From Flexivirga oryzae (GTDB lineage: Bacteria > Actinomycetota > Actinomycetes > Actinomycetales > Dermatophilaceae): a stretch of 64,000 nucleotides of DNA. Position 1 is the first letter of the stretch. Each line of letters starts with the position of its first letter. Positions 23,359 through 32,391 of this stretch are shown here, in pieces. Under the pieces are notes generated by a model, which saw nothing but the letters and a program-made list of their open reading frames with translations, had not been told where the DNA came from and made no database searches. The translations under genes and the position numbers were made by a program. The stretch lies in assembly GCF_014190805.1 (NCBI RefSeq), contig NZ_JACHVQ010000001.1:992001-1056000 (forward strand), read 5' to 3'.

Positions 23359-24323
23359 GATCACCTCCTTTCGGTTTCGTTGATTGGTTCTCCGCGCTGC
23401 GTTTCGCTGGTGGCGCCCGTTCCCGCCGCTGTCTGGCTTGCCTGATTCGCTGCTCAGCGAGCGAGATGTACTCCGGGTTCAGCTCGATCCCGAGCCAGTC
23501 GCGGCCGAGAACTTGTGCGGCAATCGCGGTGGTTCCGGCGCCCATGAAGGGGTCGAGGACAAGACCACCCGGTGGGCAGCCTGCCCGGATCATTCGACGG
23601 ACGAGCTGCTCGGGGAAGGTCGCGAAGTGTGCGCCCTTGTAGTGGGCGGTCGCCAGGTGCCAGACGTCCCCGGGGTTCTTCCCGAGCGGGTGCCCGACCA
23701 GTCCTTTCGCCTTGAGGGCACGTAGGCCGTTGTCACCGTCGCTGTTCGGGCCGAGCGCCGGATTCCCGGTGGCGTACTTACTCGGCCGGCTGCTACCGCG
23801 TTTGTCGTGGTGGCTGGGTGGCTGGCTGCGGTGCGGTTCGCGGATGGCATCGAGGTTGAAGTAGTACGTCGGGTTCTTGGTGAGCAGGTAGACGAACTCG
23901 TGCGTGGTGCTGAGCCGGTCTCGGACGCTGGTGGGCATCGGGTTGGTTTTTGGCCCAGACGATCTTGTTGCGGATGGTCCAGCCGTCTGCCAGTAGCCCG
24001 AGCATGAGCCGCTCGGGTGCACCGAGCAGTGACTTGCGCGGCGCACCTTCTCGTGGATGGGTGCTGTAGGTGTCGCCGAGGTTGAGCCAGAAGCTGCCGG
24101 TCGGTTTCAGCACTCGATGTAGAGCGCGGGCGACGGCGCGCAGTTCCTCGACGTACTGATCGACGTGTGCTTCGAGGCCGACCTGGCCGTCCACCCCGTA
24201 GTTGCGTAGCCGGAAGTAGGGCGGGCTGGTGATGATGCAGTCGATGGAGTCGGTGGGGAACGTCTCCAACACGGTGAGGGCATCACCGGCGATGATTTGG
24301 CCGAGCGGGAGGGGAACATTCAT
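23351..24323 (-). pseudogene. Beta-class site-specific DNA methyltransferase, frameshifted
   Basis: Two overlapping frames together encode a normal beta-class enzyme. The first (24323 down to about 23947) has DCIITSPPYFRLRNYG (motif IV SPPY) and ends in KIVWAKN. The second carries TNPMPTSVRDRL, YLLTKNPTYYF and the C-terminal motif I FMGAGTTAIAAQVLGRDWLGIELN. The join is at an A5 run (23947-23951 on the plus strand); one base fewer restores one 323-codon frame. It may be a real disruption, a slippage or phase-variable site, or a sequencing error. It lies upstream of and coupled to ardA, and would protect the island from host restriction. Confidence 0.82.
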
Positions 24324-24415
24324 GACGCCCTCCAGTCGATGTCAGAGTCGGTGCGTATCTTCTGTTCCATGAACTGGGTTGCAGTGGGCTCTCTGGCGAC
24401 AATCGCTCTAGGTCG

Positions 24416-26079
24416 CTGGTGTTTTTCGTGGCGTGGCGGTCCGTGTTGCTTGGTGCTGGGTTCGGGAGGATTGGCCTGTGACGTTGGGAGTGACTCCGAG
24501 CCAGGCTGATTTGTTCCGTTCGACGACCGCGTTCTGCGAGCCGCGGATCGGCGAAGACTCGATCTACGGGTTGTTGCACCGGCAGTGCCACCGGTTGTTC
24601 CCGGACGAGATGTTCGCGGACTTGTTCACCGATGTTGGTCGCCGGTCGGTACCGCCGATGATCGTGGCGGTGGTGATGGTGTTGCAACGTTTCGAGGGGT
24701 GCAGTGACCGGGAAGCGGTCGACCGGTTCGCGTTCGACGCCCGGTGGAAGTACGCGGCGGGCGGGCTGGACTTCGATTACCCGGGATTCGTGCACACGGT
24801 GCTGGTTGATATGCGGGCCCGGCTGGCCGCCTCGGATGCGCCGGACCGGATCTTCGATGCCGTGCTGCAGGTGGCCAAGGCTGCCGGACTGGTCGGGCGT
24901 AAACGGGTGCTGGACTCCACCCCGTTGTATGACGCGGTCGCCACGATGGACACGGTCACGTTGATCCGGTCGGCGATCCGTGGGCTGCTCAAGGCGTGTG
25001 ATGCGCAGTTGGGGGCGCGGGTCCGGGACGTGCTGGCCCGTGATGATGACTACGTGGGCGCGGGGAAACCGGCCTGTGACTGGGACGACCAGGTCGCCCG
25101 GGCGGTGTTGGTCGATGAGTTGGCTCGGGACGGGATGGCCGCCCTGGCCGTGTTGGAGGGGCGGACGGTCAGTGAACCGGTGGCCGCGGCGGGGCAGTTG
25201 CTGGCCACCGTGCTGGGGCAGGACCTGGAACAAGACGCTGACGGGGTGTTCGCGATCGCGCGGCGGGTCGCCAAAGATCGGGTGATCTCCACGGTCGACC
25301 CGCAGGCCCGGCACGGGCACAAGACCGCCGCACGCTCCTTCGACGGGTACAAGGGGCACCTGGGCCTCGACCCGGACAGTGAGATCATCACCGCTACCGG
25401 CGTGACCCCGGGCAACACCGGTGATGCCGCGGCCGCACAAGACCTGATCGCTGATCTCCTCGACACCGACGATCACGATGCCGGCGATCACGGCGACGCG
25501 GATGAGCCTGGCGTGTATGGGGATAACGCGTACGGGACTGGGCCGATCCACGACTTGCTGGAGGCTGCCGGGATCGATGACAAGTGCAAGACCCAGTCGC
25601 CGTCCAATACTGGTGGCCTGTTCGCCAAGGACGAGTTCGAGGTGGACTTGGACGCTGACACGGTGACCTGCCCGGCGGGGCAAGTCTCGCCGATCCGGCG
25701 CGGGAAGGGTGGTGCCGGCACGGCACGTTTCGGGGCGGCGTGTGCCGAGTGCCCGCTACGGGAGCAGTGCACTACCTCCGCGAAGGGCCGCACCATCAAG
25801 GTCGGCGCCTATGAACGGCAGCTGACCGATGCCCGCGGGCGGCAACAGGACCCGGGATGGGTGGCCGACTACCGGGCTACCCGCCCGAAGGTCGAACGCA
25901 AGATCGGGCACCTGATGCGCCGCAAGCACGGCGGGCGCAGGGCACGGGTCCGCGGCACGACGAAGGTTGCCGCTGACTTCTCCCTGCTGGCCGCCGCGGT
26001 CAACCTCGTACGCCTGAGTGTGCTCGCCGTGACGTTCACGACCGGTCAAGGATGGGCAGCGACCGCCTGATAACACCAG
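24416..26079 (+). mobile_element. IS1182-family insertion sequence
   Basis: The element is bounded approximately by an inverted octamer: CTGGTGTT at 24416-24423 and AACACCAG at 26072-26079. A looser match (GGTCG- and GATC-containing) extends outward by a few bases. It contains a single transposase gene. It sits between the methyltransferase start and a broken gene, and splits the left and right parts of the island. Exact ends and a target duplication could not be confirmed by eye. Confidence 0.6.
24478..26070 (+). CDS. IS1182-family transposase
   Basis: 530 residues from GTG at 24478 behind GGGAGGA. The N-terminal region YGLLHRQCHRLFPDEMFADLF is typical of IS1182/IS5-like DDE transposases, followed by KRVLDSTPLYDAVATMD (first Asp). 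Next come RHGHKTAARSFDGYKGHL, VYGDNAYGTG (second Asp) and the Cys cluster FGAACAECPLREQC. PKVERKIGHLMRRKHGGRRARV supplies the Glu region. Length and motif order are complete, so it may be active. Confidence 0.92.
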   Translation: MTLGVTPSQADLFRSTTAFCEPRIGEDSIYGLLHRQCHRLFPDEMFADLFTDVGRRSVPPMIVAVVMVLQRFEGCSDREAVDRFAFDARWKYAAGGLDFDYPGFVHTVLVDMRARLAASDAPDRIFDAVLQVAKAAGLVGRKRVLDSTPLYDAVATMDTVTLIRSAIRGLLKACDAQLGARVRDVLARDDDYVGAGKPACDWDDQVARAVLVDELARDGMAALAVLEGRTVSEPVAAAGQLLATVLGQDLEQDADGVFAIARRVAKDRVISTVDPQARHGHKTAARSFDGYKGHLGLDPDSEIITATGVTPGNTGDAAAAQDLIADLLDTDDHDAGDHGDADEPGVYGDNAYGTGPIHDLLEAAGIDDKCKTQSPSNTGGLFAKDEFEVDLDADTVTCPAGQVSPIRRGKGGAGTARFGAACAECPLREQCTTSAKGRTIKVGAYERQLTDARGRQQDPGWVADYRATRPKVERKIGHLMRRKHGGRRARVRGTTKVAADFSLLAAAVNLVRLSVLAVTFTTGQGWAATA

Positions 26080-26265
26080 GATCAGACTCGAAACCCCTTA
26101 CCTGGCCGTCATATCCGCCCTCAAGCCGGCGTACTCGACTGGCCAGCGTCATCAGTCCCGCCCGGCGACCAGCCGCGCTCGGCCAGCCTCAGCCCCACGC
26201 GGTGACCTGATCTACCCCAGCCGACCATCCTCACCCACACGCAGCTGTTCAACACCAGCCACCTA

Positions 26266-26665
26266 GTGGTTGTTGGTGCAGTTGGGCTTTTCCTTCCTCG
26301 CAGTCGTGCTATCACGGCTGCGCGCGAGAGAGATGCTGTGTCGCCGTCGAGCAGGGATGATGCCATTGCAGACGTTATTGATGCAGCGTTTCCAGTCCCC
26401 GCGCCAATATGGGATTTGCAACGAGTGGACGCCTCACATCTGCGGCTGACCAATGTCGGTGATGCGGCATACGACGTGTCTGTTTCGAGCGGGAGTTTCG
26501 CCGTGTCGAGCCTTCCGGCTCCCAGGTCCCAGATGGCGGCGCGGGGAAAGTGACACCTTCGTCGCCAGCGGCAAGTACGGCCTCCCCAGCGGCATCGTCC
26601 GTGTCGCAAGCCGTGCGACGCCAGTTGCCGAGTTGAGGTACGTGCAACTGTTTGCATCGCAAGAG
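26266..26665 (+). pseudogene. Broken hypothetical gene next to the IS
   Basis: One frame encodes a short hydrophobic start (VVVGAVGLFLP) and VPAPIWDLQRVDASHLRLTN. It stops just after a G4 run at 26543-26546. Another frame continues sensibly with SDTFVASGKYGLPSGIVRVA. Deleting one G would join them. The remnant has no recognised family, and its upstream part appears lost to the IS. It could also be chance frames in GC-rich DNA. Confidence 0.35.
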
Positions 26666-26669
26666 CCGC

Positions 26670-27662
26670 TCATGGCGCCGCCCCAATCGTCGCCGTCAGC
26701 TCCTCCGGCGTCGTGACCAGGAACATCCCACCTGGGTAGTTCGCCAGGTTGAGCCGACGGCGTAGATCGTCAGTGCGTTCGCGGCGGCGTGCGCCGCCCA
26801 TGATCCAGAGCACGCGGGGGAAGACCCCCAGGGTGGTTTGCTCGCTGCCGTTGAGGCGGTAGTCGTCGTATTGGCGGCACTTTTTCAGCAGAGTGGGGAT
26901 GGACTCGGTGCCACAGTCGATTTCGCAGAACCAGTAATCGTGGTAGTCACCCTGTTCGTCTTCGCCGTGCAGGGTGGCGGCGAGGTCGGGTTGGAGGATT
27001 CGTCGGTCGCCGCCGAGCCCGTGGTATCGCCGCCATGCTGCTGATTCGATCTGCACGTCAATGGACTGGATGTGCGGTGTGGTGGTTGGCAGCCTGGCGA
27101 TGACCAGGCGGGTGTCGGCGACGGCCAGCGAGTGCGCGAGTAATCGCGGTGACGGCTCATGCGGCCGCTTCGCCACACCGTTGACGGCGATGAGTCGTCG
27201 ACCGGCTCGCGAGAGTTGCCAGATGGTCGCGCTGCTACCGGCCCGGATTCCACCGACACGGCGGTGGATGGGCTGGACGAGCCCGAGCTGCTGCAGACGG
27301 TGTAGGACGCGGCGGCTGAGACGCTCGGCAGTGACAGGTGTGTGACCAGCAAAGTGCAGGCCTTCGAGGTGCTTGGTGGACAGGTAGCCGTGGACGGCGA
27401 GATCGGCCAGGATGTGCTGGTCGCGGTCGCTCAGTCCGTCGTTGATGCGTGCCAATTGGGCTCCGCCAATTCGCCCACGGTTCGCCCTTGATGAGTGAGG
27501 GCGGCCGGTGCGCTCCGGCTCAGCATGAGCCGGAGTATTCGGTGCCCCTATGTGGCTCCGCGACCGTCTGACCTGCGTCGATGCAGCATCCGGAGTTGAG
27601 CCGGGCGGTACAGCGGCCGGTACGCCGGTAACTGGGGTGGGGGTGTTGCGATTTTCGCTCAT
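26670..27662 (-). CDS. Replication-relaxation family protein
   Basis: 330 residues from ATG at 27662. After a Pro/Thr-rich tail comes a winged-helix region (GLSDRDQHILADLAVHGYLSTKHLEGLHF; RVLHRLQQLGLVQPIHRRVGG). A nuclease-like domain follows with LQPDLAATLHGEDEQGDYHDYWFCEIDCGTESIPTLLKKCRQYDDY. This matches the replication-relaxation family seen beside VirD4-like genes in actinobacterial conjugative elements and plasmids. Its start overlaps the stop of the coupling-protein gene (ATGA), so both are in one tra operon. Confidence 0.85.
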   Translation of the reverse strand: MSENRNTPTPVTGVPAAVPPGSTPDAASTQVRRSRSHIGAPNTPAHAEPERTGRPHSSRANRGRIGGAQLARINDGLSDRDQHILADLAVHGYLSTKHLEGLHFAGHTPVTAERLSRRVLHRLQQLGLVQPIHRRVGGIRAGSSATIWQLSRAGRRLIAVNGVAKRPHEPSPRLLAHSLAVADTRLVIARLPTTTPHIQSIDVQIESAAWRRYHGLGGDRRILQPDLAATLHGEDEQGDYHDYWFCEIDCGTESIPTLLKKCRQYDDYRLNGSEQTTLGVFPRVLWIMGGARRRERTDDLRRRLNLANYPGGMFLVTTPEELTATIGAAP

Positions 27663-29911
27663 GCGGTACCTCCTTTCGGTTCGGTTGTTGATGGTGGGCG
27701 GCGGCGTCCGAACTGTTCGGCGTCCTGACCGCTTGAGGTGTCCGACAGGGTGCGGGTGGGTGTGTCTGGCGTGTTCTGGTGCGTATCGGAGAGTTGGTCG
27801 GTTGCCTGGTTCGCCCCGGCGGTGTCGGGGGAAGGGGATGTGCTTGCCGGGGTGTGTGCGAGTGTGAGCAGCTCACGCTCGATCTGATCGAGGCTGGCGC
27901 CGTAGCGCGCCGCCGATGCGTCGCGAATGCTGCTGGCTCGACGGGTCACAGGTGGTAGCGGCCGCGTCACCACCGACACCCACGGGGTGAGACTGTTGCG
28001 GGAGAGGACTTGGGCGTAGGCCTGGAAGGCACCGAGAGCGCGGAAGTCTTCTTTGGTCAGCACGCCGGGGGTGAAGCCGTTGGCCAGGTCACGGGCGTCC
28101 GCCGGTGAGGGTTGGAAGACCAGTCGCGATCGAGCGTTGGCCAGCACGGCACCCCGGTGCTCCCGCAACTGGCCGAGTTCCTGGTGGGCGATGGTGAACC
28201 CGACGCCGTAGCCGCGTGCGGTTGCCAGGGCGTCAGCGAGGTCACCGAGCCCGGCGATGTAGTCCTGGACTTCGTCGATGTAGACGTTGGTCGGGGTGCG
28301 CTGCTCGGGTGGGATGCTGGTGCGCGCCAGGATGGTGTGCCACAGCTGGGTGGTCACCAGCGAGCCGAGTAGGTGTGCTCCTTCGATGCCGATGGCACCC
28401 TTGCCGAGAGCGACCAGCAGCACCTTGTTGCCGGTGAAGACTTCGGAGAGGTCGAATTTCGGGGTTCGTTGGCCGAAGATGCCGCGCAGCGTTGGACGTA
28501 GCAGCACGGTGCGTAGCTTGTTCATCAGCGGCTGGATGGCTTGGGCTCGTTCGCCGTCGCTCCAGGCTTCGAAGGTTGCCCAGAAGGTGCCGAGCCCGAG
28601 TGGATCTTCGCGTGCTTCTGACTGGACGATGGAGCGGCGGAAGCCGGGGTTGGTCAGCAGCAGCGGCACCATGACGAGTGAGGCGTCACCACGCCGGGCA
28701 AGTGTCAGCAGGCTGGCATGCAGGATGTCCGAGGTACGTGGGCCCCAGGAGTCTTCGAAGAGGGTGTGGAAAACGCTCAGGAGTGAGTCGGCGGCCAGTT
28801 CCGGGTCACGCCCGACCAGTGGGTTGATCCCGACGGGATGGTCGTGGCGGGGGTCGAGTACCACGATGTCTTCCCGGCGCTCCCGTGGTACCCGGGCAAG
28901 GATGTCGTCGACCAGATCACCTTTCGGATCGATGAGTACCGCCCCGCGGCCTGCACGTAGATCATCGAGCAGCAGGTGCGCTATGACGGTGGATTTGCCG
29001 GTGCCATTGAGCCCGAGGAGGTGAGTGTGCCGCAACGCATCATCTTGGGGTTGAGCGATGGGACGGGTGACACCGCGACGGGCGGGCTCGGCGGCGTCAC
29101 CGAAAGGCCGCCCGTGCCTGGGGTGTGCCGCGGCCGCTGGCAGCAGTTTCGGGTGTCGGCGTGGCAGCGCTGGAAGTTCGTGATCGGTGTCGCCAACGAC
29201 CGGCCAGCCGGTGAGCGCGACCAGATCGTCAACCGACAGCCAGAGCGGCCAGAAGAACGGCGAGCGAAATTCGTTGACGTGACGACGACCGCAGCGCCGG
29301 GCACTGATCCGAACTCCGGGAACTTCCAGCACCCGGAAGCATGCGGCCGTCGCGGAGAGCAGTTGTTTGGCGCGTGCTGGGTGTCCAGCCCGGACAGCGA
29401 TGCGCAGTGCGCAGCCGAATCCGTACTGGCCGAACTTCCCCTCGATGACAGTGCGACTGATGCCGTCGATGACGGGTGCTTGTTTCGGGGCGGTGCGCGG
29501 TCCGAGGATCAGCTGAAGCCGAAGCACGTCGCTCGCCGCGGTCGAGGCAAACACGTCGAACAGTTGCCGGGTGACTTGTTCGATACTGGCGACGTCGTGC
29601 CGCAACGGAACCGTGCGCGAATGCGCTGCGCTCACCGATCGCGCCTCCTCAATGCTGATGTCGGAGAACACCGAGTTGGTGGGGCGCAGGCTGACGTCCG
29701 GCAGATGCGCACGAAACAGGGCACGTAGTTTGGGCAGCACGGGTTCGTCGGCACCGATCCGCCAGGCGGCGGTGTGGTCGCGAGCTACCGCTTCCAGGAC
29801 GATCCGCGGTTGTCCCGGGATCGTCGCCAGCCCAAGCAGCACCGCCAGAGTGTCGGTGGGGGAGACCGGTGCGTCGAAGCCAATCGCGCGCCGGTGCAGC
29901 GGCTTACTCAT
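27659..29911 (-). CDS. VirD4/TraG-type conjugative coupling ATPase
   Basis: 750 residues from ATG at 29911, overlapping the upstream gene by 8 bases. Walker A is HLLGLNGTGKSTVIAHLL at about 300, then RGAVLIDPKGDLVDDIL. Walker B is in TNVYIDEVQDYIAGLGDLADALATAR, with HQELGQLREHRGAVLANARSR after it. It is the pump that moves DNA during conjugation. There is no clear N-terminal membrane helix, as in soluble actinobacterial variants. A Ser/Thr/Asp-rich disordered tail of about 60 residues ends the protein. Confidence 0.88.
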   Translation of the reverse strand: MSKPLHRRAIGFDAPVSPTDTLAVLLGLATIPGQPRIVLEAVARDHTAAWRIGADEPVLPKLRALFRAHLPDVSLRPTNSVFSDISIEEARSVSAAHSRTVPLRHDVASIEQVTRQLFDVFASTAASDVLRLQLILGPRTAPKQAPVIDGISRTVIEGKFGQYGFGCALRIAVRAGHPARAKQLLSATAACFRVLEVPGVRISARRCGRRHVNEFRSPFFWPLWLSVDDLVALTGWPVVGDTDHELPALPRRHPKLLPAAAAHPRHGRPFGDAAEPARRGVTRPIAQPQDDALRHTHLLGLNGTGKSTVIAHLLLDDLRAGRGAVLIDPKGDLVDDILARVPRERREDIVVLDPRHDHPVGINPLVGRDPELAADSLLSVFHTLFEDSWGPRTSDILHASLLTLARRGDASLVMVPLLLTNPGFRRSIVQSEAREDPLGLGTFWATFEAWSDGERAQAIQPLMNKLRTVLLRPTLRGIFGQRTPKFDLSEVFTGNKVLLVALGKGAIGIEGAHLLGSLVTTQLWHTILARTSIPPEQRTPTNVYIDEVQDYIAGLGDLADALATARGYGVGFTIAHQELGQLREHRGAVLANARSRLVFQPSPADARDLANGFTPGVLTKEDFRALGAFQAYAQVLSRNSLTPWVSVVTRPLPPVTRRASSIRDASAARYGASLDQIERELLTLAHTPASTSPSPDTAGANQATDQLSDTHQNTPDTPTRTLSDTSSGQDAEQFGRRRPPSTTEPKGGTA

Positions 29912-30152
29912 CCGCAGACTCCTGATGGTCGCCCGTCGCACTGGACTCGGTCGTGTCTTCGTCGTGAGCGGCACGCGCTTCGGCTTCGGCCTGCGCCTGT
30001 GCCAGGTCGAGCAATGCCCGCCCCAGTCTTTTCACGTCAACCGGGCGGCGGCGGATACCGCGCACGATGAGGCGCCCCGGCTGGTGCTGGCGTCCTTTCG
30101 GGTGTGACTTCGCGTACTGCTTTCCGCGAGAATCTTTGTATGTTCGAGACAT
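29904..30152 (-). CDS. Small basic-to-acidic protein leading the tra operon
   Basis: 82 residues starting MSRTYKDSRGKQYAKSHPKG after a double GGAGGAAGGAGG site. The first 45 residues are strongly basic (possible nucleic-acid contact), then an Ala/Gln/Glu helix, then an acidic tail. No function is established. It is the first gene behind the regulated tra promoter and overlaps the coupling ATPase by 8 bases. Confidence 0.8.
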   Translation of the reverse strand: MSRTYKDSRGKQYAKSHPKGRQHQPGRLIVRGIRRRPVDVKRLGRALLDLAQAQAEAEARAAHDEDTTESSATGDHQESADE

Positions 30153-30443
30153 GAATTTCCTCCTTCCTCCCTTATTGAGGGCGCACTAAAGATGCCTGCA
30201 TCACATCCGCTTGGTAGCTGATGGTTAATGCACATGTGCATCACGTTGATTTGTTTCTAGTATCTAATGCATGAATGCATTAAGCAATACAGTTTGTGAA
30301 TTCCACATCACCGAACGGCGCGTGGAGTACCGAGGTCAACTGCGACGGAATACTCATCGAATCTTCGCCTGACATGGCGGACGCGGCAGCCGAGGGCCCG
30401 GGGCATTACGGCGCCCGCCACGCCAGCCTGTCTGGATGAACGT
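30153..30443 (-). promoter_or_regulatory. tra-operon promoter with two ATGCA-N4-TGCAT operators
   Basis: On the minus strand the -35 TTGCTT (30282-30287), a 17-base spacer and -10 GATACT (30259-30264) form a promoter for the gene at 30152. ATGCA-TGAA-TGCAT (30267-30280) fills the spacer, and ATGCA-CATG-TGCAT (30228-30241) lies just downstream. The remainder of this 291-base gap shows no gene. Confidence 0.75.
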
Positions 30444-30635
30444 TCACCAGCCGCGCCAGTAGCGAAACCCGAACCAGAGCGCGGTACCGGTCACCATGAC
30501 GAAGGCCAGGATGCAGAGTGGCAACCAGATCGCTTCGAGGATGGCAATGGCGCCGTAGAGTGCCATACAGCCCAGGAGGATCGCACCACAGGCCCGGGCG
30601 ATCTTGCTGACGATCCCCTCGTAGTCGTCATTCAT
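30444..30635 (-). CDS. Small two-helix membrane protein
   Basis: 63 residues: a short charged start (MNDDYEGIVSKIARACG), two adjacent hydrophobic helices (AILLGCMALYGAIAILEAIWL; CILAFVMVTGTALWFGF) and a WRGW end. No family is recognised. It starts 5 bases after the stop of the upstream zinc-finger-like gene, in the same island operon. Confidence 0.65.
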   Translation of the reverse strand: MNDDYEGIVSKIARACGAILLGCMALYGAIAILEAIWLPLCILAFVMVTGTALWFGFRYWRGW

Positions 30636-30640
30636 GGCAG

Positions 30641-30871
30641 CTACCTACGCTTCTTGTGCTTGGGCCAGCGGATGACCCGGGCGTGTTTGGTGTGGGCTCT
30701 CGCTTGTGCCGGGGTCAGGTACCGGAAGCACAACGGGCAGAACGGCATGGGGCTGCGAAGGCCATGGCCTTTTGGCATATCTGTCACCGGCTCTCTACCG
30801 AGCGTCGGCGTGGCGAAGCTGGCTTCTTCGGTTTCGGGTGCGGTTTGGGCGCAGGCCGCCTGCCGACACAT
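30641..30871 (-). CDS. Small C2H2-like zinc-finger protein
   Basis: About 76 residues from the ATG at 30871; a GTG at 30880 and an ATG at 30778 are alternative starts, and none has a strong ribosome site. The C-terminal part FCPLCFRYLTPAQARAHTKHARV has the Cys-x2-Cys and His-x3-His spacing of a zinc finger, then a Lys/Arg-rich end (WPKHKKRR). It is probably nucleic-acid binding. It lies between a hypothetical gene and a small membrane gene in an island operon. Confidence 0.55.
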   Translation of the reverse strand: MCRQAACAQTAPETEEASFATPTLGREPVTDMPKGHGLRSPMPFCPLCFRYLTPAQARAHTKHARVIRWPKHKKRR

Positions 30872-30905
30872 CGCACGCACTGACAGAAAAGGCGGTGGGG
30901 CGCTG

Positions 30906-31505
30906 TCATGACGTCACCAAGGTGTCGGAGCGAGTCTGAGCCGGTGCGTCGGGTGCGGGCACACGCCGGATCTCTTCCAACAGTCCGTGGTCGTAGCCGT
31001 ACTCGATGCAGTCGGTGACGAAACGTCGCTGGTGGATCGGGAACCGCCCGATCAGGGCCATGAGCTGGATCTGCCCGATGAAATCGTGGTGCAGCAGTGT
31101 CCAGGGCAGCGAACCCTTCGGGAAGCCGTACTTCTCAGCCTGGTCGAGCTGCCAGAGCGCAAGCTCGGTTTCGTCCGCCAGGCCGAAGCTGAGCCCATGC
31201 TCTATATGACTGACGTCGTGCCAGAACCGGAAGCGGACATTGTCCTCCGGGTCGAAGAAGATCGAGGTGTCGCAGAACAGGTTGGAGATCGGCAGCGGGG
31301 TGCCGTTGGCGGTGCTCTCTTCATACGCGCCGCGCAGCTGCTGGTAGGTGCTGGGTGCGTCTGGGCAGGCTTCGTAGCTGAAGCCGACCCGGGCAGCGGT
31401 TTCGCGGGCCTGCTGTTGCACAAATCGGGTCAGGTCGTCGCGGGCGAGCATGATTTCCAGCGCCAGCGCCGGACTGCCCGTAGCCTTGGGTTTGGACATT
31501 GCCAT
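30906..31505 (-). CDS. Hypothetical island protein with HD/H-rich centre
   Basis: About 199 residues from ATG at 31505 (starts at 31511 and 31499 are equally possible). The central stretch FRFWHDVSHIEHGLSFGLADETELALWQL carries HDxxHxxHG, which could bind a metal. PWTLLHHDFIGQIQLMALIGRFP is helical. No known family is recognised. It is soluble and acidic. It heads a set of minus-strand small island genes. Confidence 0.6.
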   Translation of the reverse strand: MAMSKPKATGSPALALEIMLARDDLTRFVQQQARETAARVGFSYEACPDAPSTYQQLRGAYEESTANGTPLPISNLFCDTSIFFDPEDNVRFRFWHDVSHIEHGLSFGLADETELALWQLDQAEKYGFPKGSLPWTLLHHDFIGQIQLMALIGRFPIHQRRFVTDCIEYGYDHGLLEEIRRVPAPDAPAQTRSDTLVTS

Positions 31506-31668
31506 TCTCATCTCTCTCTTAGCCAGGAGTTGTGGGGTGCTGTCCGAAGTCCTCGGAGGAGAGACAGTGGCGACTGCTCTCCTCCGAGGCACCGAGCCGG
31601 TGGATCCGGACAGGTAGTGCGGGCTCATGCCGTCGCGTTTTGACGGTGCCCTGACGAGTTCGGATGAT

Positions 31669-31911
31669 TCAGCGGGACTTCCGCTGCTCGGTCATGGCGT
31701 GCGCGACCATCCGCCGGTGAGCGGCGAAGGCTTCGGCGTCCAATGCCTGCTTGACGCGGATTGCTCGCGCCTGCATTCCTGCTTGCCGACGCTCGACGGC
31801 CTGCCGGTGTGCGGTGGAGCGGAACAGCCCGCCGCTCACCATGGAGGCCAGGAATGTGCCGACCAGCCAGACGAAGACACCGATAGTGCAGATCGTGAAG
31901 ACGGCAACCAT
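31669..31911 (-). CDS. Small single-pass membrane protein
   Basis: 80 residues from ATG at 31911, 7 bases after the upstream stop. One N-terminal helix (MVAVFTICTIGVFVWLVGTFLASMV) precedes a basic, helical tail (HRQAVERRQAGMQARAIRVKQALDAEAF). The function is unknown. Spacing implies co-transcription with the gene at 31919. Confidence 0.65.
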   Translation of the reverse strand: MVAVFTICTIGVFVWLVGTFLASMVSGGLFRSTAHRQAVERRQAGMQARAIRVKQALDAEAFAAHRRMVAHAMTEQRKSR

Positions 31912-31918
31912 GGCGATT

Positions 31919-32227
31919 TCACTGGAAGCGGGCGATCGCATTGGCAGCGCCTAGGGCGTAGGCGTTGAGGCAGGCCTCGTAGTACGCCTGCCCACCCGGG
32001 GCGACTTGCATGAGCTGCTCGGCAGCTCCGACCAGCGTCCCGATGTTGTTCAGGGCGCTGTAGGTCAAACCGGCGCGCACGGTGTCAGTGGTGTACGCCA
32101 CCGCACCGCGACCGACCACCAAGTCGGTGCTCTTCTTGACCTGCTTGGACACGCCGCGACCGAGCGGCTGGCCGGTCAGGGCAGTTGAGCTGCCGGTACC
32201 GCCGAAGAGGGAGAGATCTGAAGCCAT
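31919..32227 (-). CDS. Hypothetical small island protein
   Basis: 102 residues starting MASDLSLFGGTGSSTALTGQ after an AAGGAGAA site. It is moderately hydrophobic in the centre (TYSALNNIGTLVGAAEQLMQVA) but lacks a clear transmembrane helix. The Gly/Thr-rich start and YYEACLNAYALGAANAIARF end recall small actinobacterial plasmid proteins without a known role. It is divergent from the gene at 32392. Confidence 0.65.
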   Translation of the reverse strand: MASDLSLFGGTGSSTALTGQPLGRGVSKQVKKSTDLVVGRGAVAYTTDTVRAGLTYSALNNIGTLVGAAEQLMQVAPGGQAYYEACLNAYALGAANAIARFQ

Positions 32228-32391
32228 GTTCCGGTTCTCCTTACAGACCAGCTGACCGCCGACTTCGCCGGCTGATGAAATCGCTGACCTGCAAGCGACG
32301 CTAGAAACCGAGCGGATGCGACGCGAGAGCCAAAGACGAAGTTGGAGCGAAACGCGCGCAAAGTTGGAGTCCCACCCTGCAGAATCCCTTC

